Assembly: GCF_030555055.1 (NCBI RefSeq)
Contig: NZ_JAMOAO010000001.1
Coordinates: 5,890,001 to 5,954,000 of the forward strand
Source: Nocardiopsis sp. YSL2
GTDB lineage: Bacteria; Actinomycetota; Actinomycetes; Streptosporangiales; Streptosporangiaceae
Direction of reading: 5' to 3'
Length of the DNA: 64,000 nucleotides
The translations under genes and the position numbers were made by a program. Every line of letters starts with the position of its first letter. The stretch's first letter is position 1. Shown piece after piece: positions 41,394 to 50,098 of the stretch. Below the pieces are notes generated by a model. The model was given only the letters and a program-made list of their open reading frames with translations, searched no databases and was not told where the DNA came from.

Positions 41394-42273
41394 GCTTGTG
41401 TTCTCCCTCGTCCCAGATGTGGAAGCCCTGCCCGGCCTTGCGACCGAGCCTTCCCTCGGCGACCATACGGCGCAACAGCTCCGGCGGGGCGAACCGGTCC
41501 CCCAGCTCGGCGGCCAGGTGTTCGGCGATGGCCAGCCGCACGTCGAGTCCGACCAGGTCGGTCAGGCGCAGCGGACCCATGGGGTGCCGGTAGCCCAGCT
41601 CCATGGCGGTGTCGATGTCGGCGGGCGAGGCCACCCCCTCCTCGACCATCCGGATCGCCTCCAGGCCCAGCGTGACGCCCAGGCGGCTGGTGGCGAAACC
41701 CGGCGCGTCGCGGACCACGATCTCGGTCTTGCCCAGCGCCGCGACCCACCCGCGCACCGCCGCCAGCACCTCGGGCGCGGTCTGCGGAGCGGTGACGATC
41801 TCCACCAGCTTGGAGGCCGGAACGGGGTTGAAGAAGTGGGTGCCCAGGAAGCGCTCGGGGCGCTCGAGGGCGGCGGCCAGGTCGGTGACCGACAGCGAGC
41901 TGGTGTTGGAGGCCAGGACGGCCTCCTCGCCCACGACGCGCTCCGCGGCGGCCAGGACCGCGATCTTGAGTTCGGGCCGTTCGGGCACCGCCTCCACCAC
42001 CAGGCCGGTGCCCGCGGGCACCCCTGCGACGTCGGTGACGGTGCTCAGGCGCGCCAGGACCTCGGAGGGCGCCGTGTCCAGCTTGCCCCGCCGGCGGGCC
42101 CCGTCCAGGCCGGCGGCCACCCGCGCCCGGCCGGACCGGGCGGCCTCCTCGGATGCCTCGACCAGCACCACGTCGGCCCCAGCGGTGAGGAACTGCTGGA
42201 CGATGCCGGCGCCCATGGTGCCGCCGCCGACGACGGCGACGGTCGCGGGAACGGCCCGCGCGGTGGTGCTCAT
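41386..42273 (-). CDS. paaH: 3-Hydroxyacyl-CoA dehydrogenase, probable PaaH
   Basis: A 295-residue NAD-dependent dehydrogenase that oxidises 3-hydroxyadipyl-CoA in the lower phenylacetate pathway. The Rossmann motif [17 protein letters not shown] is near residues 11-27. [10 protein letters not shown] (about 118-127) is followed by the catalytic histidine block [19 protein letters not shown] (about 140-158). The C-terminal dimerisation domain contains [24 protein letters not shown]. This is the single-domain, short form (about 290 residues); some PaaH proteins are longer with a duplicated C-terminal domain. ATG overlap with the upstream hydratase gene indicates coupling. Confidence 0.88.
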   Translation of the reverse strand: MSTTARAVPATVAVVGGGTMGAGIVQQFLTAGADVVLVEASEEAARSGRARVAAGLDGARRRGKLDTAPSEVLARLSTVTDVAGVPAGTGLVVEAVPERPELKIAVLAAAERVVGEEAVLASNTSSLSVTDLAAALERPERFLGTHFFNPVPASKLVEIVTAPQTAPEVLAAVRGWVAALGKTEIVVRDAPGFATSRLGVTLGLEAIRMVEEGVASPADIDTAMELGYRHPMGPLRLTDLVGLDVRLAIAEHLAAELGDRFAPPELLRRMVAEGRLGRKAGQGFHIWDEGEHKRE

Positions 42274-43019
42274 CGCTTCTTCCTCTCCAGGAACCGGGTC
42301 ATCCGGTCGTGCTTGTCGGTGCTCTCGAACAGCACCGCCTGTGCCAGGTCGTCGGCCAGCGGGTGGGGTCCGTCGGCGTCCAGGACCATCTTGGTCATGC
42401 GCAGGGCCAGGGCGGAGGACGCGGCCATCCGGTCGATGAGGGCGTGGGCGCGCTCGCGCAGCTCCACGGCCGGGACGATCTCGGCGACCAGCCCGTGGCG
42501 CAGGGCCGTCTCGGCGTCCAGGCGCACACCGCCCAGGAGTACCTGCTTGGCCACCGAGGCGCCGACCAGTTCCTTGAGCCGCCAGCAGGCGCCGGCCCCG
42601 GCGATGATGCCCAGGCCCGGCTCGGGCTGGGCGAAGACGGCGTCAGGAGTGGCGATGCGCAGGTCGCAGGCGTAGGACAGTTCCGCGCCACCGCCCAGCG
42701 CGAACCCGTCCACGGCCGCGACCGTCGGCGCGGGCAGCCGGTGCAGGCGCTCGAACAGGCGGCTGTTGATGCCGGAGAGGGCCTCCTCGCGACCGCGCCC
42801 GCGCAGTTCGGCGATGTCGGCGCCGCCCGCGAACACGGTGCCGTGCCCGGTCAGCAGCAGCGGCCGGGGCGCGGCCTCCAGGTCGGCGCAGACCCGGTGC
42901 AGCTCGTCGATCATCCGGGCGTTGATGGCGTTGCGGGCCTCGGGGCGGTGCAGTTCCACCACCACTCGGTCCTCGCGGTGCTCGACCCGCAGTGTGGTGA
43001 AGTCGGCGTGCTCGCTCAC
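42270..43019 (-). CDS. paaF: Enoyl-CoA hydratase, probable PaaF
   Basis: A 249-residue crotonase-fold hydratase for 2,3-dehydroadipyl-CoA. The oxyanion-hole segments are [12 protein letters not shown] (about 61-72) and [19 protein letters not shown] (about 94-112). The catalytic glutamate region is [19 protein letters not shown], where the QPE-G-x-x-P glutamate of hydratases is retained. The start GTG 43019 overlaps the thiolase stop in GTGA. The pairing with the thiolase and dehydrogenase on one transcript supports a beta-oxidation-like role. Confidence 0.85.
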   Translation of the reverse strand: MSEHADFTTLRVEHREDRVVVELHRPEARNAINARMIDELHRVCADLEAAPRPLLLTGHGTVFAGGADIAELRGRGREEALSGINSRLFERLHRLPAPTVAAVDGFALGGGAELSYACDLRIATPDAVFAQPEPGLGIIAGAGACWRLKELVGASVAKQVLLGGVRLDAETALRHGLVAEIVPAVELRERAHALIDRMAASSALALRMTKMVLDADGPHPLADDLAQAVLFESTDKHDRMTRFLERKKR

Positions 43020-44251
43020 GGGCGCTCCACCAGCAGTGCCGCGCCCTGGCCCACGCCCACGCACAGGGTGGCCAGGCCGCGCGCGGTGTCCTCGCGCTCC
43101 ATGCGGCCCAGCAGGGTCACGACCAGCCGGGCGCCGGAACTGCCCAACGGGTGGCCCAGGGCGATGGCGCCGCCGTCGGCGTTGACGCGGTCCTCCTTCA
43201 GCCCGAGCCGGCGCATGACGCCCAGGGACTGGGCGGCGAAGGCCTCGTTGAGTTCGACGGAGCCCACGTCGTCGAGCCGCCAGCCGGCCCGGTCGAGGAC
43301 CTTGTGCGTGGCCGGGACCGGCCCCAGTCCCATGACCTGCGGGGCGACGCCGGCCGCGGCGGAGGCGACGACGCGGGCGCGCGGGGTGAGCCCGTGTTCG
43401 CGCACCGCCTCGGCACTGGCCAGCACCAGCGCGCTGGCCCCGTCCGAGAGCGAGGAGGAGTTCCCGGCGGTGACGATGCCGCCCTCACGGAAGACGGGGC
43501 GCAGCCCGGCCAGGGACTCCATGGAGGATGCGGGGCGGGGACCCTCGTCTGCGGTGACCTCGTGCGTGGCACCGCGCCGCCCGGTGACGGTGACCGGGAC
43601 GATCTCCGCGTCGAAGCGCCCGGCCCCGGCGGCGGCCACGGCGCGTTCGTGGCTGCGCAGCGCGAAGGCGTCGCACTCCTGGCGGGTGAGTCCCTCCAGG
43701 ACGGCGACCTCCTCGGCGGTCTCCCCCATGGACAGGGTGTAGCGCAGGTCGTCGGGGGCGGCCCCGGCCGGGACAGCGGCGTCGTGGGCGGCGAAGCGCG
43801 GGTTGGTGAAGCGCCAGCCCAGGGAGGTGTCGGCGACCTCGCCGGGCTTGGCCCACGGTGTGCCGGGCTTGGCCATCACCCAGGGGGCGCGGGTCATGGA
43901 CTCCACGCCCCCGGCCACGACCAGGTCGGCCTCGCCGGCGCGGATGGCCTGGGCCGCGGAGGCCACGGCGGTCAGGCCGGAGGCGCACAGCCGGTTGACG
44001 GTGTAGCCGGGCACGGCGGGGTCGAGTCCGGCGAGCAGTGCCGCCATGCGGGCCACGTTGCGGTTGTCCTCTCCCGCCTGGTTGGCGGCCCCGAGGATGA
44101 CCTCGTCCACGGCCGAGCCCGGAGCGCCCGAGCGGCGCAGCGCCTCGGCGACGGCCGTGGCGGCCAGGTCGTCGGGACGGACCCCGGCCAGGGCGCCCCC
44201 GTAGCGCCCCTGGGGCGTGCGCACCCCGTCGACGACGTAGACCTCGCTCAT
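43016..44251 (-). CDS. paaJ: Thiolase, probable 3-oxoadipyl-CoA thiolase
   Basis: A 411-residue acetyl-CoA acyltransferase of the PcaF/PaaJ type, releasing acetyl-CoA and succinyl-CoA. The acylated cysteine lies in [18 protein letters not shown] near residues 88-105. The C-terminal motifs [33 protein letters not shown] and [15 protein letters not shown] carry the catalytic histidine and second cysteine. ATG 44251 has GGGAG 6 bases upstream; the longer frame runs into the paaK promoter and is rejected. It heads the thiolase-paaF-paaH-paaG operon, divergent from paaK. Confidence 0.88.
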   Translation of the reverse strand: MSEVYVVDGVRTPQGRYGGALAGVRPDDLAATAVAEALRRSGAPGSAVDEVILGAANQAGEDNRNVARMAALLAGLDPAVPGYTVNRLCASGLTAVASAAQAIRAGEADLVVAGGVESMTRAPWVMAKPGTPWAKPGEVADTSLGWRFTNPRFAAHDAAVPAGAAPDDLRYTLSMGETAEEVAVLEGLTRQECDAFALRSHERAVAAAGAGRFDAEIVPVTVTGRRGATHEVTADEGPRPASSMESLAGLRPVFREGGIVTAGNSSSLSDGASALVLASAEAVREHGLTPRARVVASAAAGVAPQVMGLGPVPATHKVLDRAGWRLDDVGSVELNEAFAAQSLGVMRRLGLKEDRVNADGGAIALGHPLGSSGARLVVTLLGRMEREDTARGLATLCVGVGQGAALLVERP

Positions 44252-44319
44252 GCACGACTCCCCATGTGAGGGCCGGTGACGCACGCCACCGGCACTGGTG
44301 AACCCAACAACACTTCTCC

Positions 44320-44372
44320 TTGACACAGCCGCCGGGCAACTGCGTTAATGCATTAGTAACCGAACGTTCGGT
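44320..44372 (+). promoter_or_regulatory. paaK promoter with PaaR-type operator
   Basis: TTGACA (44320-44325) and GTTAAT (44344-44349) form a candidate promoter. The perfect palindrome ACCGAACGTTCGGT (44359-44372), the same 14 bp as before paaA, lies just downstream around the expected transcription start. The operator also sits between paaK and the divergent thiolase operon and may control both. Confidence 0.75.
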
Positions 44373-44475
44373 CAGTAAGCAAGTCCGTGCGGCCCGCCCC
44401 GTCGGCGACGGCCGCGCCCGGGCCGCCCCGCGGGACGGTCCGAGGACGCGCGGAGCAGAGTACCCGGAGAGATCC

Positions 44476-45834
44476 ATGGCAATCCAGGACACCACGACGA
44501 AGCCGAACGGCGCCGACGCCCCCCGGCGACTGGGCCGGGCCCCCGCCCCGGAGTCCCTCGACCCGGCCGAGCGGATGAGCGTCGACGAGCTGCGCCACCT
44601 CCAGCTCACGCGTCTGCGGTGGACCCTGGAGCACGCCTACGCCAACGTGCCGCTGTACAAGGACAAGTTCGACGAGGCCGGCGTCCGCCCCGGCGACCTC
44701 GGGGAACTGGCGGACCTGCGGCACTTCCCGCACACCACCAAGGCCGACCTGCGCGAGAACTACCCGTTCGGGATGTTCGCCGTCCCCCGCGAGCGGGTCA
44801 GCCGCATCCACGCCTCCAGCGGCACCACCGGGCGCCCCACGGTCGTCGGCTACACCCGCCAGGACATCGACACCTGGGCCGAGGTGGTGGCGCGCTCCAT
44901 CCGAGCCTCGGGCGGACGCCCCGGCCAGATGGTGCACGTCTCCTACGGCTACGGGCTCTTCACCGGCGGCCTGGGCGCCCACTACGGCGCCGAACGGCTC
45001 GGCTGCACGGTCGTCCCCGCCTCCGGCGGGCAGACCGCCAAGCAGGTCCAGCTCATCCAGGACTTCCGGCCCGAGGTCATCATGGTCACCCCCAGTTACA
45101 TGCTGACCCTGCTGGACGAGTTCGAGCGCCAGGGCATCGACCCCCGCACCACCTCCCTGACCACCGGCATCTTCGGCGCCGAGCCCTGGACCGAGCGCAT
45201 GCGCCTGGAGATCGAGGAGCGCTTCGACATCCACGCGGTGGACATCTACGGCCTGTCGGAGGTCATGGGCCCGGGTGTGGCCAACGAGTGCGTGGAGACC
45301 AAGGACGGACTGCACGTGTGGGAGGACCACTTCCTGCCCGAGGTGCTGGACCCGGTCACCCACGACGTGCTCGACGACGGCTCCTACGGCGAGCTCGCCT
45401 TCACCTCGCTGACCAAGCAGGCCATGCCCGTCATCCGCTACCGCACCCGTGACCTGACCACCCTGCGCCCGGGCACCGCCCGCCCGATGCGCCGCATGGA
45501 CAAGGTCACCGGCCGCAGCGACGACATGATCATCCTGCGCGGCGTCAACGTCTTCCCCACCCAGATCGAGGAGATCATCCTGGGCCTGGACGGGCTGGCC
45601 CCGCACTTCCAACTGGTCCTGACCAAGGAGGGCCGCCTGGACCACATGGCCGTGCGCGTCGAGGCACGCCCCGACTGCACCTCCGACCGGCGCGCGGCGC
45701 TCTCCCGGGAGATCACCGCGACGGTCAAGGACCGCGTCGGCGTGAGCGTGCGCGTCGACGTCGTGGACCCCGAGCAGATCGAGCGCTCCGTCGGCAAGTT
45801 CCGCCGCATCGTCGACCAGCGCCCCAAGGAGTAG
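44476..45834 (+). CDS. paaK: Phenylacetate-CoA ligase
   Basis: A 452-residue adenylate-forming ligase that activates phenylacetate to phenylacetyl-CoA, the entry step of the pathway. The AMP-binding P-loop is IHASSGTTGRPTVVGYT near residues 114-130. The middle contains YGLSEVMGPGVANECVE and the hinge region RSDDMIILRGVNVFPTQIEEII, all typical of PaaK. ATG 44476 (MAIQDTTTKPNGAD) is chosen by homology length, with AGAGAGA upstream; the longer frame crosses the operator and is rejected. It is transcribed divergently from the thiolase operon. Confidence 0.95.
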   Translation: MAIQDTTTKPNGADAPRRLGRAPAPESLDPAERMSVDELRHLQLTRLRWTLEHAYANVPLYKDKFDEAGVRPGDLGELADLRHFPHTTKADLRENYPFGMFAVPRERVSRIHASSGTTGRPTVVGYTRQDIDTWAEVVARSIRASGGRPGQMVHVSYGYGLFTGGLGAHYGAERLGCTVVPASGGQTAKQVQLIQDFRPEVIMVTPSYMLTLLDEFERQGIDPRTTSLTTGIFGAEPWTERMRLEIEERFDIHAVDIYGLSEVMGPGVANECVETKDGLHVWEDHFLPEVLDPVTHDVLDDGSYGELAFTSLTKQAMPVIRYRTRDLTTLRPGTARPMRRMDKVTGRSDDMIILRGVNVFPTQIEEIILGLDGLAPHFQLVLTKEGRLDHMAVRVEARPDCTSDRRAALSREITATVKDRVGVSVRVDVVDPEQIERSVGKFRRIVDQRPKE

Positions 45835-45852
45835 GGGCCGCGTAGCACGCAC

Positions 45853-45890
45853 GGCCGCCGCGGGGAGGACGGGAGGACCCCGCGGCGGCC
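45853..45890. terminator. 13-bp perfect hairpin downstream of paaK
   Basis: GGCCGCCGCGGGG and CCCCGCGGCGGCC form a perfect stem with a 12-base loop, starting 18 bases after the paaK stop codon. Confidence 0.65.
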
Positions 45891-46023
45891 TCCTTGAGGA
45901 AGGCGCGTACGGCGGGGGGAACGTGCTCACTGACGAAGTCGCGCACGCCGCGACCGACAGCGGGCGAATGATCTGGAAACAACTCTCGTGAGCGCGGCGA
46001 CCCGGAGGGGGAAAGGTGTTCCG

Positions 46024-46062
46024 GGACCGGCCGCGTGCGACGGCGCGGCACGCGGCCGGTCC
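46024..46062. terminator. 15-bp perfect hairpin downstream of MFS efflux gene
   Basis: GGACCGGCCGCGTGC and GCACGCGGCCGGTCC form a perfect stem with a 9-base loop. It lies 4 bases from the MFS stop on the minus strand. On the plus strand it is followed by TTTCTC, so it may back up the paaK terminator too. Confidence 0.65.
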
Positions 46063-46066
46063 TTTC

Positions 46067-47284
46067 TCAGAGCTGGCTGGCGGAGCGGCGGGGGACCAGA
46101 GAACCCAGAGCCAACAGAGCCCCCGCGCCCAGGATCGCGGCGGCGGTCAGCGACACCGCCGGGAAGCCGATCCCCGCGACGCCTGCGGCCAGTTGGGGGC
46201 CGAGCCCTGCGCCGACGAAGAGGAAGAAGGTATAGAGCGCCACGGCGCTGCCGCGCGCGGCGCCCGCCCTCGCGCCGATGGCCTGGACCAGGCCGGGCGC
46301 CGCCACCGCGATACAGGCGACAAAGGCGAACAGGCACACGCCGATGGCCGCTCCCCCGGTGAGGAACGCGCAGACGACCGACAACAGGGCCGCGGCGCCG
46401 AGCGAGAGGGTGACCCGCCGCTCCGGCGCGACGCGCGCGAGCCAGGGCGCCAGCAGCGGGATGGCCAGCATCGCCGGGAGCCCGCTGGCGCGCAGGGCCA
46501 GCATGGCACCCCCGTCTCCGGCCAGAGCCGGTGGGCCCGCGACCTGCAGACCGCTGTAGATGCCCACGAATCCCGCGAGGACCGTCAACGTGGCCCCGTA
46601 CAGCAGCAGGAGGCGCCCGTTGCCCAGGAGCCCGGCCATGGCGGTGAGGGCCTCGGCCGCGGTCGCCCTCCCCTCGGTCTCATCCGGGTACAGGACCAGA
46701 CGCAGCACGGCCGCGCCCAGGGCGAGCGCGACGCCGCCGGCGAAGAAGACCGGTTCCCAGCCGAACTGCTGCCCAATGGCCTGTGCGCCGAGTTGACCCA
46801 GGACCGCCGCGGCCAGGAAGGAACTGGTCAACCAGGTGATGGCGGTGACACGGCGGTGTGCGTCGACATGGGTCGCGACGTAGGCGAAGGCCGAGGGCGC
46901 GAAGGCCGCGGCCACCAGTCCCTGGACCGTGCGCAGGACGAGCCCCGCCCCCAGTGACGGGGCGAGGGGGACTACGGCGGTGGCCACCGCCGTGGCCGTG
47001 AGGCCGATGACCATCGTGCGGCGGGGCCCGAACTTGTCGGCGGCGGGCCCGACGAACAGGAAGCCGACGGCGTAGGCGATCGCGAAGGCGGTGGCCGTCC
47101 ACGCGACCGCACCGGCCTCACCCGCCCAGTCGGCGGCCATGAGGGGATAGAGGGGAATGACGGTGTAGAGCTGGCCGACCACCAGCATTCCTGTGGTGGA
47201 GAGGGCCACGACGGTTACCGCAAACGACGTGCGCGTAGCGGCCGGAGGTGTGCTCACCACCCCGCCGTCTGTTATCGATTCCAT
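46067..47284 (-). CDS. MFS efflux transporter (drug-resistance type)
   Basis: A 405-residue, 12-helix major facilitator protein. Helix 1 begins SFAVTVVALSTTGMLVVGQLYTVIPL. The loop 2-3 motif is GFLFVGPAADKFGPRRTMVIG, the MFS motif A (G-x-x-A-D-K/R-x-G-R-R). Overall it resembles YnfM/Bcr-like efflux permeases. Substrate unknown. The start is ATG 47284, where a matching operator (47300-47313) lies just upstream; the longer frame through that operator is rejected. It diverges from the TetR gene, which is the likely local repressor. Confidence 0.88.
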   Translation of the reverse strand: MESITDGGVVSTPPAATRTSFAVTVVALSTTGMLVVGQLYTVIPLYPLMAADWAGEAGAVAWTATAFAIAYAVGFLFVGPAADKFGPRRTMVIGLTATAVATAVVPLAPSLGAGLVLRTVQGLVAAAFAPSAFAYVATHVDAHRRVTAITWLTSSFLAAAVLGQLGAQAIGQQFGWEPVFFAGGVALALGAAVLRLVLYPDETEGRATAAEALTAMAGLLGNGRLLLLYGATLTVLAGFVGIYSGLQVAGPPALAGDGGAMLALRASGLPAMLAIPLLAPWLARVAPERRVTLSLGAAALLSVVCAFLTGGAAIGVCLFAFVACIAVAAPGLVQAIGARAGAARGSAVALYTFFLFVGAGLGPQLAAGVAGIGFPAVSLTAAAILGAGALLALGSLVPRRSASQL

Positions 47285-47299
47285 GCCCCCACTATCGAG

Positions 47300-47313
47300 A
47301 CCAACCAGTTGGT
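47300..47313. promoter_or_regulatory. TetR-type operator in front of MFS gene
   Basis: ACCAACCAGTTGGT has the same half-sites as the perfect palindrome ACCAACCGGTTGGT at 47405-47418, with a single changed base at the centre. It lies 16 bases upstream of the MFS start codon. Confidence 0.7.
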
Positions 47314-47404
47314 TGTCAAGAAGAGAAAAGGCACACGAGGCCGAATCCGGGCATGCGCACCGCCTCATACGTCACCACGAGGAACCAATGGGCCACCCGG
47401 TGCA

Positions 47405-47418
47405 ACCAACCGGTTGGT
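47405..47418. promoter_or_regulatory. TetR-type operator in front of tetR gene (autoregulation)
   Basis: ACCAACCGGTTGGT is a perfect 14-bp palindrome 19 bases upstream of the regulator's ATG. With the paired site before the MFS gene it forms a standard divergent TetR/efflux control region. Confidence 0.75.
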
Positions 47419-47437
47419 ACCCCCTTATCATGTCGTC

Positions 47438-48055
47438 ATGACGAAGAGAACGGAAACAACGCGCGCCCGCCTGCTCAAGGCGGCCCGCACGGAGTTCGCC
47501 GCCTACGGGATCGCGGGCGCGCGCGTGGACCGCATCGCCGAGCGGGCCGGGGTCAACAAACAGCGGATCTACGCGAACTTCGGCGACAAGGAACAGCTCT
47601 TCCAGCACGTGGTGGGCGACGCCCTGGACGAGCTGTCCGCGGTCGTGACGCTCGACGGGGACACCGACCCGGCCTCCTACGTGGCGCGCGTGTTCGACTA
47701 CCACAGGGCCAGACCCGAACTGCTCAGGCTCCTGCTCTGGGAGGCCCTGCACTACGGGGAGCAACCGCTTCCGGACGAGGAGGGCAGGACCGCCCTGTAC
47801 GAGGCCAAGCTCTCCTCCCTCGCCGAACAGCTCGGCGAGCCGCTCTCACTCGACACCCGGCACCTGCTGCTGAGCCTCATCGGCCTGGCCGCGTGGCCGC
47901 AGATCACGCCGCAGCTCGCCCGGTTGATCGTGGGCCCCGACGTCCACGAGGACCAGGCGCAGGAACGCCTGCGCGACCACATCACCGGTTTCGTCCGCAG
48001 CGCCACGTCAACGGCTCCGTCCGTACCGGAGACCGGTACGGACGGAGCCGCCTGA
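47438..48055 (+). CDS. TetR-family transcriptional repressor of the MFS efflux gene
   Basis: A 205-residue regulator. The N-terminal TetR helix-turn-helix is RARLLKAARTEFAAYGIAGARVDRIAERAGVNKQRIYANFGDKEQLF in the usual first 55 residues, and the C-terminal ligand domain is variable. ATG 47438 is used; an earlier ATG at 47429 is in another frame, and the longer open frame crosses the operator. It diverges from the efflux gene, and both promoters carry the same operator. The end of the coding region itself forms an 18-bp hairpin (48012-48050) that probably terminates the transcript. Confidence 0.9.
   Translation: MTKRTETTRARLLKAARTEFAAYGIAGARVDRIAERAGVNKQRIYANFGDKEQLFQHVVGDALDELSAVVTLDGDTDPASYVARVFDYHRARPELLRLLLWEALHYGEQPLPDEEGRTALYEAKLSSLAEQLGEPLSLDTRHLLLSLIGLAAWPQITPQLARLIVGPDVHEDQAQERLRDHITGFVRSATSTAPSVPETGTDGAA
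48012..48050. terminator. 18-bp perfect hairpin inside the last codons of tetR
   Basis: CGGCTCCGTCCGTACCGG (48012-48029) and its exact reverse complement (48033-48050) are separated by AGA. The hairpin ends 5 bases before the end of the coding region and encodes part of the protein's tail. It also lies 97 bases beyond the end of the convergent methyltransferase gene. Confidence 0.7.
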
Positions 48056-48146
48056 TCGGAGTCGTCGGCCTGTGGGGAAAGCCTCCGGTCCGCTCGCGTC
48101 CGGATCCAGGGAGGTGCAGCCGGCGATGCGGCCCGCCGCGGGAGGG

Positions 48147-48947
48147 TCATCCCTTGCGGGCCACGCCGCCGTACTCGTCCACGGGGCGGACCTCACCGAC
48201 CTCGGTGGTGTCCGGGCGCCACAGCGAGCAGGAGACCACACCCGGCTCCAGCAGCTCCAGGCCGTCGAAGAGCGCGGTGATGCCCTGGGCCGAGCGGATC
48301 GTCAGCTTGGGCGTACCGCGCTCGTTCCACGCCGCCGCCACCTGGTGGGCGCGGTCGTGGTCGAGGTCGTCGGTGGGGTGGGAGACCACCAGGAAGCTGC
48401 CCGGGGCGAGCGCGCCGAGCAGCCGGTCCAGGATCGAGCGCACCTCGTCGTCGTCGGCGACGAAGTTGACCACGCCCAGCAGCATGAGCGCGACCGGCCG
48501 GGACAGGTCGAGCGTCCGTGCCGCGGCCGCCAGGATCGTGTCCGGGTCGCGCAGGTCGGCGTCGACGTAGTCGGTGGCGCCCGCGTCGGTGCCGGTCAGC
48601 AGTGCCCGCGCGTGCGCCAGCACCAGGGGGTCGTTGTCGACGTAGACCACGCGCGCGTCGGGGGCCAGGGACTGGGCGACCTCGTGGGTGTTGTTGTGCG
48701 TGGGCAGGCCCGTGCCGATGTCCAGGAACTGCCGTACGCCCTCGTCCCGGGCCAGGTGGGTGACCGCGCGGACGAGGAAGCCCCGGTCGGCGATCGCGTT
48801 GTCCACGATCTCGGGGAAGAACGAGCGGATCTGCTCGCCCATCTCCCGGTCCACCGGGTAGTTGTCCTTCCCGCCCAGCCAGTAGTTCCAGATCCTGGCG
48901 TTGTGCGGAGCGGAGGTGTCGATCTGGGGAGGGGTGGTCTCGGACAC
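48147..48947 (-). CDS. SAM-dependent methyltransferase, Methyltransf_19 (SAV2177/DUF574) family
   Basis: A 266-residue protein of an actinobacteria-specific Rossmann methyltransferase family. The family N-terminal signature NARIWNYWLGGKDNYPVDRE is near residues 16-35, and the SAM-binding motif is FLDIGTGLPTHNNTHEVAQ near 74-92. VVYVDNDPLVLAHARALL is the acidic motif II region. Substrates of this large paralogous family are unknown. GTG 48947 is preferred because it lies at the family N-terminus, with AGGA 4 bases upstream. It converges on the tetR gene and diverges from the nucleotidyltransferase gene. Confidence 0.88.
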   Translation of the reverse strand: MSETTPPQIDTSAPHNARIWNYWLGGKDNYPVDREMGEQIRSFFPEIVDNAIADRGFLVRAVTHLARDEGVRQFLDIGTGLPTHNNTHEVAQSLAPDARVVYVDNDPLVLAHARALLTGTDAGATDYVDADLRDPDTILAAAARTLDLSRPVALMLLGVVNFVADDDEVRSILDRLLGALAPGSFLVVSHPTDDLDHDRAHQVAAAWNERGTPKLTIRSAQGITALFDGLELLEPGVVSCSLWRPDTTEVGEVRPVDEYGGVARKG

Positions 48948-49090
48948 GGTCCTGCTTTCTCGTCGTCGTGGGCCGCGGCGCCGCGGCGCGCACCAGTCAA
49001 ACCCGTCGGGAACCGGTCCGGCAAGCACCAAATCGCCCTTATGCCCCACTATTGTGCGAATATCGCGCCAACAGACCCGAGGACACGCCG

Positions 49091-49903
49091 GTGAAGCACT
49101 CCACACCCGAGTTCGCCCGCATCGCCGCCCAGAACACCGTCCTGCGCTGCCAGGTCGGATCCGGTGTCCACGGTCTGGCCGTCGACGGCCACAACGACCG
49201 CGACGAGATGGGTCTCTGCATCGAGCCGCCCGAGTACGTCATCGGTCTGCGCCGCTTCGAGCAGTACGTCCACCGCAGCCGTCCCGACCACGCGCGCTCC
49301 GGTCCCGGCGACCTGGACCTGACCGTGTACTCGCTGCGCAAGTGGACCCGCCTGGCCCTGGAGGGCAACCCCACCGTGTTGCTGCCGCTGTTCGTCCCCG
49401 ACCACGAGGTCGTGACCGTCACCGCGATCGGCCACGACCTGCGCGCCCGGCGCGCGCGGCTGCTCTCGCGCCGGACGGGGCACCGCTTCCTGGGCTACCT
49501 GCGCGCCCAGCGCGAACGCATGGAGGGGGTGCGCGGCGGCCGGCACACCAACCGACCCGAACTCGTCGAGCGGTACGGCTTCGACACCAAGTACGCCTAC
49601 CACATGGTCCGGCTGGGCCTCCAGGGCGTCGAACTGCTGGAGACCGGCGCGATCACCCTGCCGGTGCCCGATCCCGACCGCTCCTGGCTGCTGGCCCTGC
49701 GCCGGGGCGAGCACACCCGCGAGGAGGCCCTGGAGCGCGCCCGCGCCCTGGAGGAGCGGTTGATCCGGCTGTGCCGGACCAGCGGCCTGCCCGAGGAGCC
49801 CGACGCCGCCTGGGCCGACCGCTTCCTCGTCGACGCCTACCGGCGCGCGTGGGCGGAGGAGGTCACGGCGACCCCGCGCGAGGGCCGTGACCGGGCGGGA
49901 TAG
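49091..49903 (+). CDS. Nucleotidyltransferase domain protein (RlaP type)
   Basis: A 270-residue protein of the RlaP predicted nucleotidyltransferase family. The N-terminal nucleotidyltransferase motif is VGSGVHGLAVDGHNDRDEMG near residues 22-41, matching the G-S-x-x-x-G and D-x-D pattern of DNA polymerase beta-like enzymes. A helical C-terminal region with YGFDTKYAYHMVRLGLQGVELL near 171-192 is typical. A role in RNA or nucleotide modification is suggested by the family. GTG 49091 is chosen; the ribosome-binding site is weak (GAGG 9 bases upstream). Its TAG stop overlaps a TAGGGT -10 for the next small gene. Confidence 0.75.
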   Translation: MKHSTPEFARIAAQNTVLRCQVGSGVHGLAVDGHNDRDEMGLCIEPPEYVIGLRRFEQYVHRSRPDHARSGPGDLDLTVYSLRKWTRLALEGNPTVLLPLFVPDHEVVTVTAIGHDLRARRARLLSRRTGHRFLGYLRAQRERMEGVRGGRHTNRPELVERYGFDTKYAYHMVRLGLQGVELLETGAITLPVPDPDRSWLLALRRGEHTREEALERARALEERLIRLCRTSGLPEEPDAAWADRFLVDAYRRAWAEEVTATPREGRDRAG

Positions 49904-49906
49904 GGT
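49901..49906 (+). promoter_or_regulatory. -10 element overlapping the nucleotidyltransferase stop
   Basis: TAGGGT overlaps the TAG stop at 49901-49903. It is 41 bases upstream of the small membrane protein start and matches the -10 of the leaderless genes elsewhere in the window. Confidence 0.4.
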
Positions 49907-49947
49907 GATCCACCGTAGAGGTCCACGAGGAACGGTAAGGAACAACC

Positions 49948-50040
49948 ATGGTCGGAACAGCCGCGTTCGTGCTCATGATCGTGAGCCTGTCGATGATGAT
50001 CTTCGCCGGGGTCCTCGCGACGCTGGTCAAGACCCGCTAG
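49948..50040 (+). CDS. 30-residue single-pass membrane peptide
   Basis: The frame encodes MVGTAAFVLMIVSLSMMIFA followed by GVLATLVKTR. Residues 4-26 form one hydrophobic helix and a short positively charged tail follows. ATG 49948 has AAGGAA 6 bases upstream, and a TAGGGT promoter element lies 41 bases before that. It is reminiscent of small subunits of transporters (for example MetS-like miniproteins), but no family is assigned. The size, ribosome-binding site and codon use make it likely to be real. Confidence 0.5.
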   Translation: MVGTAAFVLMIVSLSMMIFAGVLATLVKTR

Positions 50041-50098
50041 ACCCGCTGTACGTGCGTGACGGGTGCGACCCCGCGGACGCACCCGTCCCGGGTCGGCG

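Noticed and set aside
45880-46020. A minus-strand fragment with the plausible segment VRDFVSEHVPPAVRAFLKEA
   Set aside because: It lies across two terminator hairpins between convergent genes, has no start and could not be extended; treated as chance.
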